NCBI RefSeq assembly: GCF_032854445.1
Contig: NC_088295.1
Coordinates: 54,419,249 to 54,479,248 of the forward strand
DNA length: 60,000 bases
Direction: 5' to 3'
Source of the DNA: Liolophura sinensis
Lineage: Eukaryota > Mollusca > Polyplacophora > Chitonida > Chitonidae
Below, one piece after another: positions 12,401-24,400 of the stretch; positions within the stretch are counted from its first letter, which is position 1, and each line of letters begins with the position of its first letter. Below the pieces are notes generated by a model. The model was given only the letters and a program-made list of their open reading frames with translations. It made no database searches and was not told where the DNA came from. The translations under genes were made by a program, and so were the position numbers.

Positions 12401-15400
12401 TTGACTTTGTGGTGGGCTTCCGTCTGTATTCTGAACCAAAACTCTGTATTTGATGTTCATTATTCCATACACTCACAGCGTAGGTACGGATTCCTGAAAA
12501 CACCATGGGAGAATTAGCTGTCAGCAAAAGTAACGATGGGTTATAATGAGGTCTGGGGCTTCTTCCCCAGAAGCTCAGCCCAAATATATTACCACCCTCA
12601 TGGGTATATCGCAGGCAGCCACTGAAGTCACTTTGTAGGGGATTTCCCCATATATATGTGTGATGGAAGAGTCTAAATGTCAGAACTTTTTCACCCAGGC
12701 AAAAATTCATTGTGACAGCTAGCAGTAGTGGTGAACACGCAACAAGCAGTTTTCACATGTCTGACGTGTGGTATAAGCTGATCAGGTCATGTTTAGACTC
12801 ACATGCATATATATGTATATATATATATATATATATAAATGTTACTTAAACACTTGATTGTCCTTGCATGCAGAAGGAATGATAGCTCAGCAGGATGCCA
12901 CATAAAATATACATGTAGATGTCTGCTGAAAGGCTGAAAATCCACTGTCAGAGTTAAGCGAAGTTTAGAATTTTCATTAAGGCATTCAACAAATACACAC
13001 CTTGTGGGATGGATTAAAATATTAGTTTCTTTGAACAAATTCTGAGTTGTGTCTGAAGTGGTATTTATCCCAAAGAATTCTGCCATGATAAAGCATTCCA
13101 CGAATAAGGCCACATGTTCACATGTAATCCAAGTGTGTACCGTGTTTGACCTGGAATTTTGAACATGACTTCATTACTAAAGTTTGTCTAATTCTGAGAA
13201 TTCTATTTATCTTAAAAAAGAAATTTGAAAATCTACTGGTAAGAGAAGGTCAAAATCTACTGTTTTAGTTTTAGGACCAAAAGTAATATGTTGTGACCTT
13301 TGTTTGCCTCTGAAAATGTATTTTTTAATTGTACATGCATATTTGAAGGACAGATGTGGTAGTTTACTGTCATATTATGGGATGATCTCTTCTTTAGCCA
13401 AACCTGCCCAAATTCTGCACCAATGACTGGTTTGTTGAGAGCATCCTGCCATTCCGGAGAGGCCCCATAAATGTCACTGTAGTTATTTAGAGGAATGCAT
13501 CCTATCTGAAAACACAATAAATATTTGACATTAAATCAGTTCAGAACATTTTATTGTTAACTGGTTCTTTAGTGTAGCTGCAAAATGTGTGTGGATGATA
13601 TTCAAGGAGGCATCAGATGGAAGCATATGACTTGGGAATGAAACTAGATGTGTAAAACAATATGCAGGTTTTAATGTTGCAACAACTGAGTGACATCCCT
13701 TGGTGACTTGAAATCATCGCTTTACGCCATGGTAGAACATATGTGATAGGGTAAAAAAAATCTTATTAAACAAGATCATATGAATCTTTCGAATAATGCT
13801 CTTGGAAGGGTTTGGGAATAAAATATTTCAAAAATATTGATATTCTGACAGCGGTTTATCTAAACACTGTTGTGTTGAGAGAGGGACAAATAGCTCTACC
13901 ATTTTGTCCCAAATAGCCCTACCATGTTGTCCCAAATAGCCCTACCATTAGTAAACTGGTGACATCATTTCCACTACATCACTTCGTTGTGGTAATGACA
14001 GAACTTGTAGTGCTGTAGTGCTGCTCTATGTTGTAATGTTCTAATTATGGTACATGAAAAATGAATAAAGGTGGAGGCATGTCTGTCTCTCCCTTGCTTT
14101 GTCTTGTACTGTGGGTCAAGACATTTGTTTTGGTAATATATCTGGAAAGCCCGCAGTTGAATGTTTTCATACATGAACCATTAAACTTGCCTGTGCATGC
14201 ACACATTCCCTCAGCCCGTATATGGCTTTTCTACATGTACTTCTATTTTAATAATTAACACAGTTGTTAAAATGTGCAAATATTTCATTTTCTGTTGCTT
14301 TTGGAACTGCATACTCTATGCATTGATTGAATGCAAGTTTTGTTTTTATAACTTGCTTTTGTTGAGTGTTGTCACTTAAAATCATATTATCAGGTATTAG
14401 GAAGTTTCACCTTTTATTTTGGCTTTATTATGGCTTTAACTATTATTACTCGGTATATGAACATACATAAAAATTGTGCTGATCTCTATAAAGTTAAAAT
14501 CTTTTTTGTTTGTAGATACTACCTCATCACAACGAGACCCTCGACTCGCCATCTGCTTTAAACATGGTGCTATCTTCCTCATGTCCAGTTATGACGATGT
14601 CTGTCCCAGAATTATCAATACTATGCTCACAGGTATGTCTGTCTCTGTCCCAGAACTATCAGTACAATGCTCACATGTATTTCTATCTCTGTCCCAGAAT
14701 TATCAGTACATTGCTCTCATGCATTTCTCTCTCTGTCCCAGAATTATCAGAACAGTGCTCACATACACATGTGTCTCTGTCCCAGAATTATCAGTACAGT
14801 GCTGACATGTATTTCTGACTCTGTCCCATACTAATCAGAACAATGATTGCATGCACTTCTGTCTCTGTCCCAGAATTATCAGTACACTGCTCACGCTCAC
14901 ATGCACTTCTGTCTCTCTCCCAAAATTATCAGTACAATGCTCACATGTATTTCTGTCCTAGACTTATCAGTACAGTGCACACATACACTTCTGTCTCTGT
15001 CCCAGGATTATCAGTACACTGCTCACGCTCACACGCACTTCTTACTCTGTCCCAATGCTAACAGTACAATGCTCACATGTAGTTCTGTTTCTGTCCCAGA
15101 ATTATCAGTACAGTGCTCACATGTATTTCTGTCTCTGTCCCAGAATTATCAGAACAGTGATCGCATGCACATCTGTCTCTGTCCCAGAATTATCAGAACA
15201 ATGCTCACATGTATTTCTGTCTCTGTCCCAGAATTATCAGAACAATGCTCACATGCACATCTGTCTCTGTCCCAGAATTATCAGTACAGTGCTCACATGT
15301 ATTTCTGTCTCTGTCCCAGAATTATCAGAACAGTGATCGCATGCACATCTGTCTCTGTCCCAGAATTATCAGAACAATGCTCACATGTATTTCTGTCTCT

Positions 15401-18400
15401 GTCCCAGAATTATCAGAACAATGCTCACATGCACATCTGTCTCTGTCCCAGAATTATCAGAACAATGCTCACATGTATTTCTGTCTCTGTCCCAGAATTA
15501 TCAGAACATTGCTCACATGCACATCTGTCTCTGTCCCAGAATTATCAGTACAGTGCTCACATGTATTTCTGTCTCTGTCCCAGAATTATCAGAACAGTGA
15601 TCGCATGCACATCTGTCTCTGTCCCAGAATTATCAGTACAATGCTCACATGCACATCTGTCTCTGTCCCAGAATTATCAGAACATTGCTCACATACACAT
15701 CTGTCTCTGTCCCAGAATTATCAGAACAATGCTGACATGTATTTCTGTCTCTGTCCCAGAATTATCAGAACAATGATCGCATGCACATCTGTCTCTGTCC
15801 CAGAATTATCAGTACAGTGCTCACATGTATTTCTGGCTCCGTCCCAGAATTATCAGAACAATGCTCACATGCACATCTGTCTCTGTCCCAGAATTATCAG
15901 AACAATGCTCACATGCACATCTGTCTCTGTCCCAGAATTATCAGAACAATGCTCACATGTATTTCTGGCTCCGTCCCAGAATTATCAGAACAATGCTCAC
16001 ATGTATTTCTGTCTCTGTCCCAGAATTATCAGAACAATGCTCACATGTATTTCTGTCTCTGTCCCAGAATTATCAGAACAATGCTCACATGCACATCTGT
16101 CTCTGTCCCAGAATTATCAGAACAATGCTGACTTGCACTTCTGTCTCTGTCTCAGAATTATCAGTACAGTGCTCACATGTATTTCAGTCTCTGTCCAAGA
16201 ATTAGCAGTACTTTGCTCACAGGTATGTTTTTCTTCATGTCTGTCCCAGAATTATCATTACTTGAAAATGCTTACAGGTATGTTTCTAGAATACTAAAAA
16301 AGAACAATTAATCTTGACTCTGAGCCTAAAACAAATCATATAAATGTATGCATCTATCATAATTAGTATAGACAATTAGTACAATGAGTACAGTTTCTCG
16401 TTAGAGTTTTAAATTCCCATATTTTTATCTATCCTATTCCAGTGAAGAATGATTGATCACCATGGCTTTGTGCTTCAAAGGCAACCAGTGAAAGAAATTC
16501 TCCTATTTTTCTCTGGCGCCTTTCATGTATATTTAAATGCTTTCGCTTCAGGTTTAAAGTTGGACTGGTCCAATTGTGGGGAGTTCCTGGCAGTAGGGGG
16601 TTTTGTCCGCTTGCCTAACCTCCACTGTAAAAGTGAGATCCACTTCTACTCCAGTGATGGAAACCTCACCTACAAAATACTTGTCCCCACTCAGGTATGC
16701 CATGCTGAGGGACAGATTTGGAGACTGATTGCTTCAGTATTTTTACTTATATTACCCATTCAATATAGATCCACTTTCTCTGTGTAAATCAGTGTTCTCT
16801 TGTGGGTAATTAGTCAGGGTTCCAACAAACCTGCCTGAGGAGAAAATATTCTGGGATTGCGTTATTTATATCAAGAACAGTTTCATTTACTGTGGCAGAT
16901 TCTGATATTTCAGTAAACATGTTAAATGTACATGTAAGGTAAGAATGAAGTATAAACTGACTCAGTGATAACAGAATGAGATAAGTCGTGAATGCTTCAT
17001 ATCGTTATCTTTATCGTTATCTTATCGATAACATTGCCCGCAAAGTTCCAGTTATTTACTTGTTTAAAGGGGTGAAAATTCTCAGTACTTATATAAAGAC
17101 GGGATCCAGATGATCAAGTACACCATCGATAATGGTGCTTCACTGAAATGCATGGAAAATGTTCAAATGAAGTGTGTATCAGATAAAAAGCCATTAAACA
17201 TTGTCTGGGGAAAAAATTTGATTTGTTTCTTTTTTTTTTTAAGAACTTTTTCCAGGCGAGTAAAATGCTTTTAAAATATTGGATTGTATTTTAAATTTAA
17301 AGGACATTTTTGTGCACCGCTGTGAAGTCTCCAACTTTTTTCATTCAAGCAATGTTGTGGAGCTTCTGTACACTCAATTAAGGACTTGTCACTGGTGCTT
17401 GCGGATGCAAGGAGACATTAAGTATAAATAAGACAATGATTTGACAACAATGTTCACAAAAGCACTAAAGTCATGTAAATAAAAGTAGTAATATCTGACT
17501 TGACCACAGTGCTAACAGAAGCACAGATATGACTTTTAAGGGAAGAGGTTGTATCCATAAGCATTTTACACATGTCATGAAGAATAATCAAAGTTTACTT
17601 CTTCAAAGCCCTGGAGTCATCCAGCCTGTCCAGTCTAGTTTAGTTCTCGTGGTCATCCAGTAGGTGCAAGATTGAATTCAGAGGTGCCATTTTATTTGTG
17701 AAAATATTAGAATTACAGGATGATTTATCAAACTTTCATTGGTATGACTGCTACCACCTGTTGTAGAGATGGATTCCTATATGTAAATGTACATGTTCCC
17801 TAAATTCTCAACCTTTTTGCAGATGAAAAAGCAACTTTCAGTGTAATTTAAGCACATTTATAGTTTGATAATGTAGGAAAAATTACATTGGTTGGCTAAG
17901 TCCAGGGCTTCACAAAAAGTATAATTTTATCAACCTACACAGAATAATGCCCTCAGAATATGCTTGAATAAACACCTTGCAAACATGCAGAAAGGTTGAT
18001 GAATTATAGTGGGTGTAGTTTTAAAAATCAGCCTCATCTTTGGGTCAGCTCTGTCACCGATATGACAGGAACTTGGCTGTGAAATAACATGGCCAATAAC
18101 TTAGTAGATATCCTGATATTTCAAACCTCTGCTCCAGCTAACTGTACAAAGAAAAATATGTTTTTGTGTCCAATCTCGCAATGTTTAAAAATCTCTTAAA
18201 TGATTTCAGTGTATTTATTTTATTTGAATGGTGTTTTACACTGTGCTCAAGAATATTTCACTTATTTGACCACGGCCAGCATTATGGTGGGAGGAAACCA
18301 GGAAAAGCCCAGGGGGAAACTTATAACCATCTGCAGGTTGCATGCAGACTTTGCCATTTTTGACTGGAGAGGAAGCCAGCCCAATTTGAACTTGAATTCA

Positions 18401-21400
18401 CAGCGAGTACATTGGTGAGAGGCACAGGTGTGCTAACCACTAGGCTACCTTTGTATAATTCCTGAATTGTGCACGAGACTTAATCCAAATCGGTGCTTGA
18501 CGTTTGCTGACTGAAACATTAATACCATCAAAAACATAACCTCCTTGACAGTTAATGATTGAATGTTGGGTTTATTTTGACAGGGAAAGCCTCTCACCGC
18601 ACTTACCTGGGGACATAATGATAAGCGTTTATTTGTGGGGGCAGGCTGTGTCATACACGTGGCTTGGGTTACCAAACATGTGGCAACTCTGCAGTTCCTC
18701 AGTCATCGATGTATACAGAAAGTCATCCGTCTAGAAAAAAATATCAGTAAACTTCGACTTCCCTCCAAGTTAAAGAATGGTGTTCGAGCATTGTTCTCTC
18801 CAACAATAAAGGTAAGTATCATGTTGGAGTACAGCGTACATTGCCAGATTAAACAAACGGTCACTCTTACATCACTGTTTCTGTATAGTTGTTTGTTTCT
18901 TAAAGCAAAGAGGTATGTGCGGTTCACAAGCATTTTTTAGTGATGGTCATCGTTAGCAGATGGTGATGGCCTGCTAATGTTACGTCAGAAATTGATTGTA
19001 GTGCAGCATCTACAATTTTACAATTTATCAGCTTTTCACTGTGGCGCCATTATGATGATCTGTGAAAGGAATCTTTGATGTCAATATAATGGCGTCTGGT
19101 CTGGCTTAAATTTTTACTGGATGTTTGCTGGATCCCCATTTCTTCATCAAGTTTCACTGTCCATAATTTTCTGATGACTGGTTATATATATGTATGTATG
19201 CATTTTTACCCCTCAGTCAACTTTTGACTCTTGTCAACATCATACTTGTATTTTCAATACTGTTCATACCAAATTGAGTGAAACTTTCAGCATGCGTAAA
19301 TGCACATGAAGGGAGTCACAGACCAGATACACCTGTGGTGAGCACAATGAAGCCTTGGCTAACTGAATTATGGCATACATGTATTATTTACATTTGATTC
19401 ATTAGCTGTTACAAGCATGCTGGTGCATTGCATAATGTAGCCTGTGGAGCTATGACGCATGTATTTGTGACAGAGCCAAGAGGCTTTGGTGTTTTCAAAT
19501 TGAAGTGCGAACCTAATAATTATATGTCATTATGAAAAGATTTGTGGTATCTGTGGGGCAGGCTTTGGTGTTTTCAAATTGAAGTGCGAACCTAATAAGT
19601 ATATGTCATTATGAAAAGATTTGTGGTATCTGTGGGGCAGGTTTTGGTGTTTTCAAATTGAAGTGCGAACCTAATAATTATATGTCATTATGAAAAGATT
19701 TGTGGTATCTGTGGGGCAGTTAAAAAGGTATTTAAAGATGGCAATTAGATTATAAAATTTGAAAAAAATTATTTATATCTGAACAGTTATGAACAGATCA
19801 TAAAAACACAAGGGATGAAGTCGTGTGAAATGTTCAACATTTATCCACATTTGTTTTCACATGAGTAACAGGTATGTTATTCTAGGAGTTATGTATGTGT
19901 TTTCTGTGATGTTGAGTTTGCTACACTGGCAAATGGCATAGACTATACTTGTATATAAAATATCCAGCCTCTTGCATTCAAATGGTAGATGAACATAATC
20001 ATGTCTCATACAGTCTGTCATCTGAGATGTAACATGTACCTCTTTAATACATACATTGTTACAGAAACTTACAAAAATATGCCAATTTTAAATGAGAGAT
20101 GTACCTGGGAAGTTTTAAAGTTGGATGACTGCTTTAGGTTTAAAGATTCAGATAACTATGCGGTGTAAACCTCAAAGGTTGTAAATTTTGGATGACTGTG
20201 TTACAAGTATGAAAAGTTTTATCTGTTGCGTTTCAGTGCATATAGTGTAAACGTGGAAGATTTTAGTTTTCATGTGACTGTTGTGTAGACCTTAGAGGTT
20301 TTATGATTTAGATGACTGTGTGAGGTGTAACCCACAAATATAAGCTTTAAGATTCTGATGAATGTTAATTTGTGGTGTAAACCTCAGGAATTTAAAGTTT
20401 CTGATGGCCGTTTTTTTAGTGTATGACCCATGAGCCCATTTTACTTACAGTGTTGCTTAGGCCAAATGTAACTTTTATCACCACACATATTGTAGAATCG
20501 CCAGGGTACATGTAATTGTGTTTGATTTTTCATTCTTGTGCATAAAACAGGCTCCCATAGGTTTTAAGTTTTCTGATGGCTGTTTGTAGTTTAAATCTTT
20601 GAGGACTCAAACCCTTTTGTAATGCACTGAGAACTTCATTTCAAACAAATGTAGGGCAGTGGCATGCTAATAAAGGCCGATGATCAAAAGCTGCATGGAG
20701 AAAAACCTTCTGCATCCTTCATTATTTCGTATAGGCATTATACATAATGCATCATTGCATCTTTCAAATTAGTGTTATTAGTTTGTTGAGAAGCAGAGGT
20801 ATGTGCATAGCCTCCATGAAGAGCGTTTTGCAGTGCTGTTGGTGGTGGTGGTTGCGCAGTGAAGTGTTCTCAAGTAGATGCTGGCCTCAGGACATTCTCC
20901 TCCAGGCATGCCAGGCCAACCCTTGTCACATCATTTCCTGTTGACAGAATGGGCTGCCTTTATAAAATAATTTACTGTTGCCTCCTTAATGAACCATTCG
21001 ATTGCAGTTGTGAGAAAGCGCTGCTCACACTAATCTGCTGGAATGCTTAGCGGCATGGCTAGGTTTGGCCTGGCAAACACGTAATCTGTTGAAGCATTGT
21101 AAACAGCAGTAAAAGTTTCTTGCATCAAAGCTTGCTCATTAGGCCACCGCTCACTTTCTGTATAGCCGAAAGTTATGTTCTACATAAGAAAATGGTTTTA
21201 TTGGCGAACCCAGGATTTCCATCTTACGATGATTGGTATTATGAGGCGTCCAATTAGATTAGGACTTCTCTACTTCAATTTCCAAGTTTTCGGCAGTCTG
21301 CAGGATCCAATCAATTTTCTTTATTAAGTCAGGCGCAGGATGGATCGGTCTGGAAAAAGCAGTATGTTGTCTCAATGTTCGCCCATTCAAGTCTACTTTC

Positions 21401-24400
21401 TCTGTGTGAGGCACTGGTGTTGGCTTTTCTTAGAATGGTCAGGCTTTGAACGTAGGAGTTTTATAGCCTGTGAGTCAGCTTCTCGATTCTCTCCGCTTTA
21501 TTAACCTGTCTGGTGTACTGGCGGTCTCTTATAGCCTTGTTCACAGACGGAATGTTTTTAGTATGATAATCCAAATCTGAAGTGATGTGTGCTAATGTGG
21601 ACAGAGGTCAGAAGCCAAGGTTTTCCCGGTCCATACCCTGAGAATACCAATCCCAGTGGATACCTTCACGGCCGGTCAGCTTTCCTCGATAAAGAGCCTA
21701 ACAAATGAACACATTACACCGGTCAAGACCAAATTATTATCACCTCCTAAATTGAACTCCTTTGACTCCAGTATTTCTACAAGCTAATAACAGATAGCTA
21801 GCTAGCTAGCCAAGCAATCTTTCTGAAACATCATATGAATATGTCTGCTGCTAGTCATATTCATTCTCGGTCTATTTTCATTTCCGATGATTATAATGGC
21901 AGCAGTACAATTAATATCTGTAACAGCGGAGTTCTTCTTCCAGAACTGTACTTGGCTTCCATGTGGTTATGTTTCTCAAATTGCAGTGTTTTTCATTTTG
22001 TAGTTTGTCTCACTTTCTCCAGTGAGCCCATGCTTTTGCTGAGGCAAGTGGAAGTGACTTGGCTTCTTGGGACTTGGGTTAAAAAATACTTTATCTAATG
22101 ATAGATGATTATGGGTATAGCCATGGGCTAGGATAATGTTTACAGTCAGTAATGTAATCCCGTGAATTACTAGAAATGGCATTGGTGAGCCAAGGGTTTG
22201 TATCACGTTGCTTTACCTCGCATAATACATGTACAAAACCCCAGCATTTGCTGAATTAAACACAATCGGGGGCCTCCGTGGCTCAGTTGGTTAGCGCGTT
22301 AGCACAGCGTAATGACCCAGGAGTCTCTCACTAATGCAGTCGCTGTGAGTTCAAGTCCAGCTCATGTTGGCTTCCTCTCCGGCTGTAAGTGGGAAGGTCT
22401 GGCAGCAACCTGCGGATGGTTGTGGGTCTCCCCCGAGCTTTGCCCGGTTTCCTCCCACCATAATGCTGGCCGCCGTCATATAAGTGAAATATTCTTGAGT
22501 ACGGCATAAAACACCAATCAAATAAATAAATAAATTAAACACAATCACATCCAGTTGATGGGATACATGAGGTCTGGGTTCATAACCATTCATGGACAAC
22601 AGATTTGTGAATTCCTGTTTGTGTCAGTGTTCACCTGAATACCTTCATTATATTGTGGGGCCCTGATGAGTATATAATGGGGTCAGATTTATCAAGAGGC
22701 AGAGGCACTGATCCAGTAATATGTGTGCCACTGTTTCATAATTATTTCATATAAAAGTATTAGTAATGCTGTGTCATGATTCTAAGTGGTCAATCATTAC
22801 TCATGTTTCACAGGTCAGTGTCTGTGCTACATATTTCTTAACAGCAAAATTGTACGTGCAGTGGGCTGTCTCATCCTACAGTACTGTAGACCTAAAGTGT
22901 TTAGACTTGAGAAAGAATGTCAATTGAGCTTTTCCACCCTTCAGCACTGTTACGCATGTAAGAGTGTTAGCCTCTAAACAGACAGAAAGGGCATGATGGC
23001 ACCTTAGTACTATTTGCATAACAGACAAGTTCCACCCTTCAGCACTGTTACGCATGTAAGGTTAGAGCGTTAGCCTCTAAACAGACAGAAAGGGCATGAT
23101 GGCACCTTAGTACTATTTGGATAACAGACAAGTTAAGTGTTAAGTGTCCTATCACATGTTTAAATGTTAAAAAGATTTTTTGAGGTTAATTAAATGAATA
23201 TGTAATTGTATATATATATATATATATACACACATATATACATACACACACATTGTAAACACTGAAGCACGCTGCTCAGACTGCAGGTACTGTGTAGTTT
23301 GCCTATACAGAGAAAAGTGGGAGCGGATTTCATACAGTGGAAGCAGTGTTAAGATATTAAAATGTTAAGGGCAGTACCTCAAAAAGCGCTGCATCTATTT
23401 TCAAGCTGTCCATACCTGTAAGGCACAACAATACAATGCATTGGTGCCCTCTGTGCATATTAATCACTGTGGATTTCAAAATTCATGACTTTGTAGTGTC
23501 TTTGTATAAGAATGAATATTTTGAGTGATATCTCAAAAGGTATTGCATTTAGCTGAGGCTGCGTAATCATGTAAAGCACAATAACGTACAGTTGGTGCTC
23601 CAGCATTGATACCCAGTGTACATGTCACCATAAACTACAAAATTCATGACTCTTTGAATTAGAATCATTGTTTAAGGAAAATTTAAGAGCGGTATCTGAA
23701 AATGTGTTGCATATACATGTAAAGCACAATAACACAAAGGAGATGTTATATCGTTCATTTCCTGCATGTGTGTTAACTACCGTTAGGACATTTTGTATTG
23801 AGCTTCAGTTTTGCATTCATGTATGTGTCTCCTACAGGCATGCTCTTTGGTAGCCTTGGAAGCAAATCTATTTCTACCTTTCCTAATACGAAAGGAGTGC
23901 TGGCATAACCCTGCTGTTATGTGGAGCCCTCTGACATGACTGAGTGTTATGTAAGCATTACTACTCAGTCCCTGAGCCCAAGAATTACAGAGTAATTGCC
24001 TGTGGCTCCCTGGGCCATTACATTTCTTGTCAACTGAGTATAGTTTTGTGGCTTGCTTGGATGCAAAACCCTGCCTGATTAGATTATGTTGTCTCAGTGC
24101 AATGAGTAAAATCCACATTACATAAGGGGAAACAGAAATAATTTGTCCCTTGGATCATTACATACGTGTGTATCTCCTCATGGAAGGTAATAATGTTCAG
24201 TGGGTAATATGAGAATGTACCAAGATGCCAATTATGTTCCCAGTCAGTGGGGGACGCAATTTTCAGCTGGTTAACATCATATGACTTGTAGGATGTACTT
24301 ATATTATATCCACTCAGAACTCCTCATACATTATGAAGTGAGACAGCCATTAAAAAGAGAGGCATCCAAACCCTTTATCAAAAAAAAAACAAATGGTTTA

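Larger units (their letters stand above)
16695..18583 (+). other. TULP4 intron: MITE and SINE copies, nothing coding seen
   Basis: Contains a MITE copy at 17803 and a minus-orientation SINE at 18205. A GATAA-rich palindromic patch lies near 16998-17033 (TATCGTTATCTTATCGATAA). No coding segment recognised. Confidence 0.6.

Noticed and set aside
15209-16297. A 362-codon plus-strand frame rich in Cys, Ser and Leu
   Set aside because: Lies wholly in the 44-bp array; frames are open in all three phases because the unit lacks stops. No splice sites or domain fit.
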